Assembly (NCBI RefSeq): GCF_901709675.1
Contig: NC_051089.1
Location: 13,813,976-13,877,975, forward strand
Direction: 5' to 3'
Length of the DNA: 64,000 bases
Origin: Syngnathus acus
Lineage: Eukaryota; Chordata; Actinopteri; Syngnathiformes; Syngnathidae
A program made the position numbers and the translations under genes. This document shows, one piece after another, positions 12,650 through 23,799 of this stretch (its first letter is position 1; every line of letters begins with the position of its first letter). A model generated the notes under the pieces. That model made no database searches. It was not told where the DNA came from and was given only the letters and a program-made list of their open reading frames with translations.

Positions 12650-14569
12650 TAAAATATCAGCTGTTAAAATATCAACAACCTTCATTGTGTGTGGACCCTT
12701 TGACCGCCTAAAAACATGCCTTTCTAAAAAACAATACTTTCTATACCACACGCTTTCAGGATGAACACAATACCCAAATTCTAGACCCCAACATCTGCGT
12801 AAAATTGAAATTTAGGTGTACTATGTTCTATTTGCAGACATTACATGACCAAACCAAGAAAACGTGCGATGCAACGGTCATTACTTGAGCCCGTAGGCGT
12901 TGTAATGTCAAAACAATCAAAACAATATAAATTAATTAGTTGCTTAATATTTAATGGCACAGCCTCACAACACAGACAGTCATCAAGTATTTAAGAATTT
13001 GGTTAAAAAAAAAAAGTCCTTTCCTTCTCTCTTATCAACATCATCCTACATTCTTTTATGAATAGCAAACGCCGCATCCCTTATACTCTTTGTGACAAAG
13101 GCAATGGAGGACGAAGCAATGGGCATCCTATTTTCTGGCAACATATGATAGCAGACTTTGGAGCTTCAAGATGAAGACATCATTTCAATATGGCTTTGTT
13201 GGAAGGGGCAATTAGGTTTTGCAGCTTGAGGCTAATCAAATCCAAGAATATCTCCTCCATTCCTTCCGTGACACTCTCCTTCTCCTCTCTTCTATTGGAA
13301 AGCACAGAGCAGGCAGGTGGTGACAACATGCTAAACATTAGTGGTTGCATTAGTTGCCACGTTAATTTTGAGCAGGTCCATGTTGAGAGTAGAGCAATAT
13401 CTTTGTATGTGCAATATTAATTTTTGTGCTATGGGATTTGTATCAGGTGCTGTGTGCAACCAGTAAAGTTCATGATTCTTTTTTAGGAGGATCTGCCACT
13501 AAAATAGTGTAATAAAAGTGTTTGTACTTCCTAAAAACAAAATGTCAAACATGTAGAGACTGGACTTGTGTTGACTTGAAAATGGTGTTTCAATAAATTT
13601 GTTTGGGGACTTCTGTCAAAACTGTTGCAATATCTGTATTGCACCTCGAGTTTTTATTCGTCAGTAGAATTGAATAAAATATAAATTCCCATAAATTGTG
13701 GGTGACTTGCTTGAATTTGGCTTTCAACTCGAGTAGCTGGGGCTTGTTTCTGAATTAAATAAGATATTGATCAGGAATTTGCATAAATAATCCCATCAAT
13801 AAATCAAACAGTCATTACTTTCTGAATTATGTTATCAGATAGACTGTGATCACAATTCTGCTTGCTGGGAGCAAAACATAGAGATGAAGACACAAAGGTG
13901 AGAGTGGGAAGATTTTTTATATAAACTCGTGAGACAAGACATGTCGATTTTCTCCACCAGTGTGAGGGAGCATCTTCTACAGTGTCAATACTTTATATCC
14001 ATTTGATTATCTGTCCCGTAGTGTGCGGTACGTGTTGCCGACCCACATCTATGTGTATTGCCGCCACTAGTCAAAATCCCACCAATAACCCCCTCCCCAC
14101 CATTACATACACTCACTCATGTTGAATTCCTAAGCGAGAGAGTCTGTCTGCCCTGCACCAAGGGAGTGAATTATTTATCATGGACTCTTTGCAGCGTGTC
14201 AGCAGCTCCGCAGGATGAAATGATATTAATGGAGCCCCATGGGCAAAGATGGGTAAGACGGAGGGAACGATAGAATTAGGGGGTAAAGATGGTGGAAGGA
14301 GGGGTGAAAGCTGGAAAACCCACATGTATGTTTTTCTATCACATCAATCGTGTCTTATTGTGAAGGAGAATGGTTGAGACTGAGCGAGAAGTGAAAGCAA
14401 AGCATAGCTTGGGCCAAAATGCCCGCAAGGAAGTATTACACATCACAGAGCACGGGGCAACAGAAGAGTAAAAGGGGTGGTGCGGTAGGATACCTGAGAG
14501 CTAGCACCTGGGCTACTAGCTAAGGATTTGAAAAGGCTGTTTTGTTGCTTACGCCCATCCATTCTTTTC
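12650..14569. other. Noncoding DNA, no feature recognised
   Basis: No exon, RNA gene or repeat can be supported. AT-rich sequence with short open frames on both strands only. Confidence 0.5.
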
Positions 14570-14574
14570 CTCCA

Positions 14575-14700
14575 GCTCTGGGTAAATATTTAACCCCATC
14601 CATCCATTTTCTATTTCCGATCTTGCTCAAGGTCAAAGGTGAGATAGTGCCTATCCCGGCGGACTTTGGGCAGAAAGCGGTCTACATCTAGGATGCTTGC
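14575..14700 (+). repeat. Fragment of the fish CATCCATCCATTTTCTAT interspersed repeat
   Basis: The order CATCCATCCATTTTCTATTT, TCTTGCTCAAGGTCAAAGGT, GTGCCTATCCCGGCGGACTT and TGGGCAGAAAGCGG follows the very common fish repeat whose typical form reads ...CCATTTTCTATACCGCTT...GGAGCCTATCCCAGCTGACTTTGGG... Other pieces of the same family lie at 39115-39238 with 39821-39885, at 45489-45790 and at 57250-57340. I do not assign it to a named LINE or SINE. Confidence 0.65.
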
Positions 14701-15150
14701 CAGCAAATACAATTCGGCTTACTAGATCAAAGCGGCAAGCAAAATTAATTAGATTTTCATTCTACAAGTGGCATTTTTATATTAATTTCAATGTGTTGCC
14801 ATTTTTGACGAAGAGCAAAGAGAGATGGGGTGCAGACAGAGCCCAAGGGAGTAACAATACAAATGTGTTTGTGCTATCAGTAAGTACACAACTTAAGTAA
14901 CAAATTAAAAAATATATTAAACAAGAAATTTGCATCAACCAACAAGCAGCACTTCCTATGCCTCTCGGATTCAGCTGGAAGGGGGCGGGTATTTTAAATA
15001 AACAATGGATTATGGCTAATTGACTCTAAAAAGATTTGTTTGTGAAGGCCCTAATTTTAAATGAAATCCATTCATCCATCCACCAATCCATGCTTTCAAA
15101 CCTCTAATTTTAGATGTATTAGTCAAATCTCAACTTCTTTGTTTTACTCA

Positions 15151-15207
15151 TGTGTGTCTATTTCAGAACTCTGATTTCCAGCCAAAAGGACCACCATTAA
15201 TGACAAT
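15151..15207 (+). repeat. 57-bp dispersed repeat, copy 1, acceptor-like start
   Basis: TGTGTGTCTATTTCAG followed by ACTCTGATTTCCAGCCAAAA and GGACCACCATTAAT recurs at 16806-16862 with two substitutions. Matching stops sharply at both ends. The first part looks like a polypyrimidine tract and a 3' splice site (CTATTTCAG), and the frame after it stays open to a TAA near 15266 at the start of an AATAAA. This could be a duplicated exon edge or a piece of an unknown repeat. Confidence 0.7.
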
Positions 15208-15310
15208 GACCTGCCGGACAAACCTGAAAAGCTCGACTGAGCATTTTGGACTGCTTATGAACTGTGAATAAACTGCTGCTAAAACTCTCCGCCCAGGGTT
15301 TTATGGCTGT

Positions 15311-15328
15311 GCCCCACGTTGGGCGCCA
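15311..15328 (-). other. Primer-binding-site-like match to the tRNA-Lys 3' end
   Basis: Plus-strand GCCCCACGTTGGGCGCCA equals the 3' end of vertebrate cytosolic tRNA-Lys (CTT anticodon class) including the added CCA. On the minus strand it therefore reads TGGCGCCCAACGTGGGGC, a primer-binding site of the type used by some retroviruses and LTR retrotransposons. The sequence upstream (TTATGGCTGT) does not continue the tRNA T-arm, so this is not a tRNA gene fragment copied from genomic DNA. No gag or pol frame follows. Confidence 0.6.
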
Positions 15329-15330
15329 GA

Positions 15331-15488
15331 TGCGACATCTTGCATGTTGTCAGCGGGTTCAGTTCAGCAGTCACACCCACTGAGCCCAGAAAGTCTCTAC
15401 CTCTCTGTCTTGAGTTCACATCTCTGCCGACTAGCCTTGTGCTGCTGACTTAAGGAGAACATTGATGACCTATAATAAATGTGTCATT
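15331..15488 (-). mobile_element. Possible short LTR next to the tRNA-Lys primer site
   Basis: Two bases beyond the primer-site match the sequence begins TGCGAC on the plus strand, giving ...GTCGCA as an LTR end on the minus strand. A plausible other end is ...AATGTGTCA at 15488, which would give TGACAC...GTCGCA, about 158 bases. A second LTR and a target duplication were not found, so this could be a solitary remnant or a miniature LTR element. The boundaries are inferred. Confidence 0.3.
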
Positions 15489-15494
15489 TGACTA

Positions 15495-15700
15495 GGGCTG
15501 CACAATCTGGTTGTGCCTAAACAAAATTATGAAGGAATTATGGTTTTTCATGGAGCAAATTAAGCATGCTCAACATGTCTTAACTAATTAATTGTAACTA
15601 ACTTAGATAATGACAATATGCATATTGCATGGACCAATATCGCAATATTGATTTTTTTATGCATATATTTTGCATCGCTAATATTAACGCACTTGGTGAT
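15495..15700. mobile_element. hAT-like remnant (GGGCTGCACAAT type)
   Basis: It begins CTAGGGCTGCACAATCTGG and contains CATATTGCATGGACCAATAT and ATCGCAATATTGATTTTTTT. Vertebrate hAT-type elements commonly start AGGGCTGCACGATAT and hold TATTGCAATATCGCAATA segments. It is degenerate and lacks a clear far terminus. Confidence 0.5.
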
Positions 15701-16805
15701 AGGTCTGGGTGATTATGTGTGCATGAAACACGCTACATAAATACTAAAGCTGCCCGTCTTGTCTTGCCTGCATTTCCTCGCCATACCTCGTCTCTATCCA
15801 TCGCCTCCTCCACCCTTTCGAGCAGCAGATCAATCAGCACAACCCTGCACACACTCAACCCCACAGAGTGAAGCGCAAGGAATGGTGAATGGAGATTTGT
15901 CTCCATCATTAGATGGAAGCGAGTGGGTAGAGACTACACCTGTGTGGGGTGCGGTCTGAGCATGAAAAGATGGCAATGAAACATCTGTGGGAGTAATGGG
16001 ATTTGGTTGATGACAAAAGTAATTGATGGTATGGCGCCAGCAGGCTCTCCTAAGGCTGCTTCCTGCATGTGCACGTACGTTTCGGTGTTTTAAAAGCGAG
16101 ATCGTTTAAGTGGGTGTGACACAGAATATACATGTATACTTGTGAGGAGTTGGGTCACGACTACACCTTTGGGATACGTCAGTCCCCATGAATATTCTGA
16201 AGCCCACTGCCAAACTTAACCATCAAGTGTTCTGTGTCTTGTTATTTTCTCGACCCCAACAAGGGCATCTGTGTGCCATGCGTTTGCATTTTCATTTGCC
16301 CTTAGTATTGCTTTTTATATCAGAGTATGTATGCACATTTAGGCATGCAAGATGGAGAGGAGTTATCTGCTTGAGAAGGGAGGAGGGAGATGGGTCTGCC
16401 GGCACTTCAAAGTGGCTGTGGCTGCATGAATGGTTGGCACACTGAAAATCCCCAATGGGTGAGCAGACCTCAGATTTGATTATAAAGCCAATAAACTGAG
16501 GTGCGTTTTCGCAAGGTGAACAGCGTTTAAAACTTGATTAGACACGTGATTATTTAAGCATGGACAAAAAAGACAGCAATAAGAGAGGTTGTCCTCTAGC
16601 AAAAGACTATAAAAAGAAGCCCTTGCAATCGAAATAATCTATCAGTGTCGTATTTATGCTACTTACATAGCGCTATTCTAAATGAAAACTGTTTGACCAT
16701 CTATCCCTTTTGTACCATTCAGCATTCATCTGTGTTCTATTACCTGTTCGGCTTTGCAGCAACGTGGACGTATATCTTGCCACAGTGACATCTACTCTCA
16801 GAGAA

Positions 16806-16862
16806 TGTGTGTCTATTTCAGGACTCTGATTTCCAGCCAAAAGGACCACCATTAATTACAAT
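16806..16862 (+). repeat. 57-bp dispersed repeat, copy 2
   Basis: This is the second copy of the block at 15151-15207, in the same orientation and about 1.65 kb away. After the block the two loci are unrelated, yet here too the frame of the first copy stays open, to a TAA near 16977. Confidence 0.7.
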
Positions 16863-16869
16863 AGAATGG

Positions 16870-19800
16870 TCCTCTAATGGTCCCCTGTACTGCTATCCAA
16901 CCCCTAACCCCCGCCGCACACTCCCTGTCCTGGGTCTCCATGGCAACCTGTTGGCTGAGTGTCGAGAGGCCTTTTAAAGGGATGACGTATGATAATTGGA
17001 AGGCGGATCTGACCTCTGTGCTTCCTGCATCACTTGACTAGGCGCTGTGCTGATTAATGGACACTATTTCTGACATTACTGACAATTTCAGGGAGGGATG
17101 AATGGCCGTGTCCTGACGGACTACTGTATGTGGAAGGAAAGCTTGAGAGCGGTGGGCCGGCTTGTGTAAACATGCTGCAAATTATTGCACGAATGTCTTT
17201 CAACGGTCCGAGTGGTGACACAACGCATACTTGCAAGGTCAGGTAGGACACTACAGTTCCTGTAATCATAGTAAAGAAACGATTCAAACACTGTTCTTTG
17301 TAGAATAACTTATGTGTTGACATAGTTCTTGTTGCAATAATACATGAGACCACCTCACAATCATCTGATAAAGAGAGTAACTAAAAAAGAACGCTTAAAA
17401 AAAGGCCTTATTGTAGCTTCAGATTCTCCCTTTAAATAATGCCAATGAGTAAATATGACAAATTGTGTTGTTTCACTTGTCAAAAAGAACAAAGGACAAT
17501 GTTAACATATCAGTTTCATCAAACATTTATGCATGCTCCTCCTTATCTCATCACTTAGAACAAATACAGTTGAATGGGCACAGCTGCCCCCATAAAAAAC
17601 GATAAGTCTTGCCCGTATCCCCTGACAACATCCGTGAGAGCATATGACATGTAACGAATTCAATATGAATGTAAATTAAGCTCAAAGGGCGTGTGGACTG
17701 GAAGACAAACAAAGGCAAGGCACAAGATATCCTCCTGGGTATGTTTACTTGAAGCCAATTCATCATAACAAAATTCTACACTGCCATTTTTCAAGTTAAA
17801 CGCAGGCTGAGCGTCTGTAACATAACACATAAGCTAACATTTATCCAAGACGAGATGATGCTAGGAGACGTAAATATCTCATTCCTATTTGAAAAGACGT
17901 TTTGCCCGCAAGGTCAAACATCTCGAACTCACCTCCTGAATACAAGTATATGATACTGCAGATATAAATGATATCAGATCGCACGCTCAGACTTTTCAGC
18001 TCGACATTTTTGAGAGGTACAGAAGGCATATGCCAGCACTAAGAGTGTCTTCGGGTTTGATTAATCTTTCCCGCTTTTCCATTCACACACCACCCCAATA
18101 GTCACCACTTTTTTTCCTCTTTAAACCCTGTGCCCTTTTCTCCATATTAATTAGCATTGCTAGAATGAATAGGATGACACAAAGACAGATAGCCTCGGGT
18201 AGGGTGGGAGGACATTTCCGTGAGGGATAGCAAACAAATTCCATTGGATGTTTCTCCCAACTTTTAAAAGCTGAAACCGACCACTTCTATGTCCGCTTAT
18301 AATTTCATCTTTTGTCTGAAATTGGCATAATTAAGCAGACAGGTGTTGCTTCCACTGCATGACTGTGAATCCCTGTTAAAAAAAAGGTTCTCCATTATTA
18401 ATCATGTTAGATATTTGCATTGTCTCCATAAAGATATGCTCGTGTTCAATCAAATGTGAGCCCTGTGAACATTGAGTCATATCCTTTGCGCCGTGGCGGC
18501 CATCACTTCTGTTGATGTTACTGAGCAGTAGCTTTAAAGTCTTGTAGATTAATGAGCTCATAGATATACCGTAGCAGATGACATCGACAGTTTAAGAGTA
18601 GATAAACATAATCCTGCAGGAGAAGACAGCAAATATTTCTCCTCTAGGAGTGAGGAAAACCTGCCCTTGATTTGTCAACTGATATTTTTCACTGAATGCT
18701 TTTCTCGCTTTACTCTTTGTTTGACTGTGAAAAGCTATGAGTGAGACATCCAAACCAAACTGAGTTGTAAACCTGATGAGAATGTGTTTGATGACAACTA
18801 AAATACCTGGCAGTATTGTACTCAATCCGCTGTATTAATTCCACTGTTTGGATTCGGTCAACAACAGGGCTGACAATCCTTCGCTGCCCTATATTTCGAT
18901 TATGATTCAAAGGCTCACAATTTGGTTCAATTACGGGTTAACCCTAAAAAAATGTATTACCGTGTGACTATAGTTACTACTTTTCAAACAATAGGTGGAA
19001 TTCTCTTAATGGCTTCAATATCATCAACAGAAAGCATAAACATCAATTTGTATCATCGTTTGTAACATCAGACTATATTGACCCAAATGCAAAACAGTAA
19101 GAAGTGTGCTTGAGGATAGGGCTACAACAAATCAATAATACTGGTCAAATTTGACATTTAAAGGTCTTGGCAATTAATTTCATTATCGATTCATTGTGTC
19201 ATTGCGTGACTCACGTGCTACGTCACATCACTCATATTACGTCACACGGCACGAGGCAAATGAGTGGATCATAACACAGAGGCCTTTCAATGGTAAGTCA
19301 CGATCTCGACTGCACTTGTTACTTTTCTTTTTTTGTCCATGAGTGGATGTTTTCACTTTTGCGAACATGTCGGCAAAAAAGAGGTGAAATGTTATTTGTA
19401 AATGTAAAACTATTGATTAAACAACAAACATCCGCTACATAAATGCTATCTTACGTAAAACTCAGACATGTTGATCAAAATTAGATCCGATTTTATGGTA
19501 AATTAACCTTCAAACAAGTCACACATAGATCATCTGTAATGTCAATTTATCAGTCAATCAATGATGTCATAGATCGGATCAATCACACAATTTTGTTCAC
19601 ACTTGGGACATTCCCTACTGCCATCACGTATGTGTGAGCTGGAAAGCTAATCCATCCCACTTAAACACGACGTGGTGAAAACATAAGGATTTATACTTCC
19701 GAGTCAAACCATGACGCGCTGAAGTGAATCCAACTGCTTGGTAGAAATGCGGCTCAAGTAAGTGCCCTCGCAGGCAAGTTCATCCATCATGCTCATCCAT

Positions 19801-22800
19801 TAGGTTATTTTTTTTTCCATCTTTCACTTATGGTGGGAGGATTACTACTGCATTAGTGCATTTCAAACGCAAAATGTACAGGTTTATGACTTTAGCCACA
19901 ACCAACTCATACACGTGTTCATAAATGTCACATGTCAACTTTCTCACCATAGCTACAAATCATGAATTAATTAATAAATGTGTTGGGTCGCACATGTTTC
20001 TCTTATACTTCTCACTGGAATGAGGCCAGAACCTAAACTTGTGTGTTGACAGGATCCTTATGAATAATAAATCATAATAACAATGATGATTAAACAGCTT
20101 ATAAATATTGCTACTCTCTATAAAAGTGACTGATGTTAAGCATTTAAGGATTGTGCACAATACTTAAGATACTTTGTTTTTCTTACGCTGGTAGATTCCT
20201 GGGTGTTAGTTATGAAGAACACATCAAGTGTAATATGTAAACATTGTCTTAATATTGATTGTGTTGTTATATCAGAAAAAAACCATTTCTACACGTGCTG
20301 ATCATTTATAGAGTCATGGCACTATTTTACCATGATTAGGCTCATATCGTGGACAAAATGTCCTATTGTAAGTTAGTCTGATTCCCCAACTGAGACTGCA
20401 GTGTAAGACATTAAAGAGGCTTGTCTCTGATCAAATGAGGGCTGCAAAGTTAAAGTGACAATCAAACAGAGAATGACATGAATAAAACACGACTTTTCCC
20501 ACTTTGTACGCAGAAGGCAATCAACAAAAGCTTGTAGACATCTTTTAATTCTCACAACCTCCTCTGAACTTGTCATTCATTTGTTACCGTTCGCAGGTTT
20601 GTGTCAGGGGAAACAAAACAAGCTCAAGTCCTCATCGAAACACAGATAATAACGGCAACAAAACATTGGCACCAACACTGCGATGGTGACTATTTGGGAG
20701 GGTGTGGACAAAACTATAATGATATATGCACGCCTGCCAGGGCTCCTGGCAAGCAGTCTCACAGCTGAAAGTGTACGTTCGTGTGTATGTGTCTGGGGGA
20801 GGGACGAACAGGGTTTGGCACAACAGGATGAAGGTAGGTGGGTGTGTAGGACGCCTACAGGGGCAATGCTGGGGGGAGGGCAAAATAGGGAGCAAACGCG
20901 CCAGAGCGCTGTATACATTATTAATGGGAATTTGGTGTGCGGAGAAAGAGATCTAATGTGGCCGCCAAGGTTGTAGTGCGTGTGTAATCGACAAAGACAG
21001 ATCCTCTGGCCGTGTCTTTTAAATCTTTCCCATTCTAGGTTGTGCTATTCTCACAAAAACATACTGCCATTGTATCTCAACAACAAGATTATCCACACAT
21101 GCACAACAGGTTATACAAAAGTTGTTAACACGAAGCAATGCTCATTAGTTGATGAGGGGATTAGTAAAAGGTGGTGCTCTGCTGTTTCAGAAAACAGTAC
21201 ATTTTAGATAATTACGTCAAGGAAATGTAATGTTTTCCTTATTCTAAAGATGAATAACTACAATTGTCCACAATACACACACCAAAAACACACCCTTGTA
21301 ATGAGCCAATAAACACTGCATTTGAACATTTGTAGGTCATTTTGAATAGCAGCTAAGAACAAGGTGTGGAAATTGTTCTTTTATATTCTATCGCCAAGCG
21401 TGACTTTACATCTTCTCTCCCTGAGAGCATGTGCAGGATTATTCTTATTCTGTTCCACTAAAACATGGCTGCTCTGGGATTTGTTTTTAAGAAGAAATGA
21501 ACTGATCAGTCCCATCGCAATTGGGTTTGCCATTAATAAAGAACTATTGAAACCTATGGGGGGGAAATGATACATTACATACTTGAAACTAATATCTGGG
21601 GAAGTAGATATAATAAGAGGAAACCTCTGGCCCAATAGCGGTGAGGGTGCTCCAAATAACCACGCCACCATGACTAATCTAATACAATTACACACAGAGG
21701 TGTTGGCGGGGTTGACAGAGAATGATGAAGCCAACATCGAACACGGTGTTGATATATGGAAAGCAGGGAGCAGCTGACCAGGGTAGCGGCGAGGAGAGGG
21801 AGCTTGTTATTGATTGCCCGACCAATGTTCTCATTGTACGGAGAGACGGAACGGCAGGGTTCGACCCTCAGGCAGAAGCTTTAAGTCTCATGCCCCGTGA
21901 GAAAACTCCAACTAGCCTCCAATGAGCTACGCATTGGTCACGCTGTATTTTTGATTGACACCCACAAGTAGTTACTACAACCAAGATCCACTTGGTCCCA
22001 TCCCCCTTCCATAAACGCAACAATGCGTCTCGGGCTGATTGATATTCAAAAGCCAGCCCCAGTGCCACAGGCAGGAAAGGCAATGGGCAAGGGTGTGTGT
22101 GTGGGGTGGGGTCTGTTGTGGTTCGCTAGGGTCCTATAAAAACAGACGCTAAATCACTTAACAAGCACTAAATTAGTTGTCTGTGAATCTGCCGGGACAC
22201 CGGCTAGGAAAGCTCACACTGTCTACACAGTGTGAATCGGTGCTGCCTAGTTGGTTGTAACTATAAATATATCACTAGAGGCTAAATGGAGTGCAACAAA
22301 AGGGAAGACATCCAATATTGGATTTCATCCCCCCCCCCCTCCTATACAACAATGCAAATAAGTAACGACAAGGATGCATCAGACACCATTAGAGACAAGA
22401 ATGCTATAACGGAAGATTTATGGCCAACCTGACAGAACAAACCACAATTCTGTAGGACTGTTCCCCCTCTCACCAGTAGAACAACTAAAACCAATTTATC
22501 GGGAACGAGGGGATGAGCATTTGACGATTGAGACGATGCTGTGTGTGCATCTCATTTTGCCTACGGAGTCTTCCCATCAGGATTTATCACCACCTCTGAT
22601 CTCATCATTTCATCTTCATATGCTAGTAAATCCCAGGTAACGCAGACGCTCTGTCTGTTACAGGGAAGAAAGTAAACCCGGTCAGATTGGACTCCTGGAA
22701 TTAATCTGAGAAAATCTGCAGCGCTAAACTGATTAGTTGCGGCTTAATCTGGGAGCCAACCAAAGCGCAATTACAATAAGTACCGAATTTGGGCATAACA

Positions 22801-23040
22801 ATCTGACCCAACAATTAAACATAGCTATTCTGAAAGCAGTTCAAGTAAAGCTTATGTCAAGAAAATCTTGTGAAGAAGTGAAAAGTCGAGTCAAACACTA
22901 CTTTAAAACGTAAATTGAATTTTACCCGCAGAGGAAAGGATTGGCAGTAGACATGGCCTAAATCCCAACTACATTCCAAATCATCATAGAATGCGGACCA
23001 GCTCAAAAACGCTTATGGTCTCTTCTCAAGGACAAAACAA
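16870..23040. other. Mostly noncoding DNA with hAT-like debris
   Basis: No exon can be supported. Near 18866-18935 (CAGGGCTGACAATCC...TTTCGATTATGATTCAAAGGC) and 19115-19200 (GGGCTACAACAAATC...CATTATCGATTCATTG) are eroded pieces resembling hAT-type fish repeats. A C-run sits at about 22331-22340. The region 20680-20960 is richer in G and has longer open frames on both strands but no recognisable protein. Confidence 0.4.
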
Positions 23041-23046
23041 TTTTAC

Positions 23047-23133
23047 CCCGGAGGGCTTCTCGGGTGACAACTTAAGTAACACCGTCTGGCTGCAAGTCAC
23101 GCATGCATTCCACACAGAAAAATGAGGATGTCG
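23047..23133 (-). CDS. Candidate internal coding exon, unknown product
   Basis: On the minus strand a strong polypyrimidine tract with a branch-like GGCTAAC runs into CTTCTTGGCAG and is followed by 87 bases open only in phase 0 (29 codons, containing VWNACVTCSQTVLLKLSPEK), then a moderate donor GGG/GTAAAA. The other two frames contain stops. Phase 0 in and out would fit after the candidate exon at 26158-26300. I recognise no domain; the link to the gene starting near 33.17 kb is inference. Confidence 0.3.
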
Positions 23134-23697
23134 CTGCCAAGAAGGGTTAGCCAGAAGAAAACAAGACAGCACAATGCACTCTGTAGTTTTCTCCCCATCG
23201 CTGACTTCACTCTTTTCAAAAGCCAACTTATGAACCAATGACTGCAATGCGTGCTAACAGTGATCGCCAAAAGCACAAAAACATACGTGGGCAGTTCTTC
23301 ATTTGCTGTTTCTCAAACCTATTTCAGAGGTACCTTGGAACCTTTTGAAACCAAAACAGCCCAATTCAGTCGAGTCAATTAGAAGAACAAGGAAGCTTCT
23401 GGATGCTCCTGTGCAAGTACAGTTCATATCCTGATGTTATTTTAACAAGTGCAACTAGGCTCATTCACAAGTGGAAGAAATGAATGGAGGCCTCAGCACT
23501 ATTTACTCAGCAGGAAGAGACACGAGTCCCAGGCTTCCTAATGGTTTCCCGCATTTCACTCAATTGCTTCCCCACAGGAAATTATATTGTTAGAGACTGA
23601 CAAAAATAAACAAAAAACAAAGTACAAGTACTGTCTGTTTTATTACATGTGAATGCATATACTGTATTTTTTTTTACTTAGGGAGGTGTATGATTTC

Positions 23698-23790
23698 AAT
23701 AATAATAATAACAATAATAATAATAATTGTAATAAAATAAATAATAATAGAAATAATAAATTTTATTTGTAATGCGCTTTACATTCATAT
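23698..23790. repeat. Imperfect AAT microsatellite next to a TTTATTTGTAATGCGC motif
   Basis: AATAATAATAACAATAATAA continues with interruptions to about 23760 and is followed by AAATTTTATTTGTAATGCGC. In fish the TTTATTTGTATAGCGC motif is a common end of an interspersed repeat, so this may be the tail of a copy. The AAT tract also creates a low-complexity minus-strand frame rich in tyrosine that is not a gene. Confidence 0.7.
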
Positions 23791-23799
23791 TTTCCTTCA

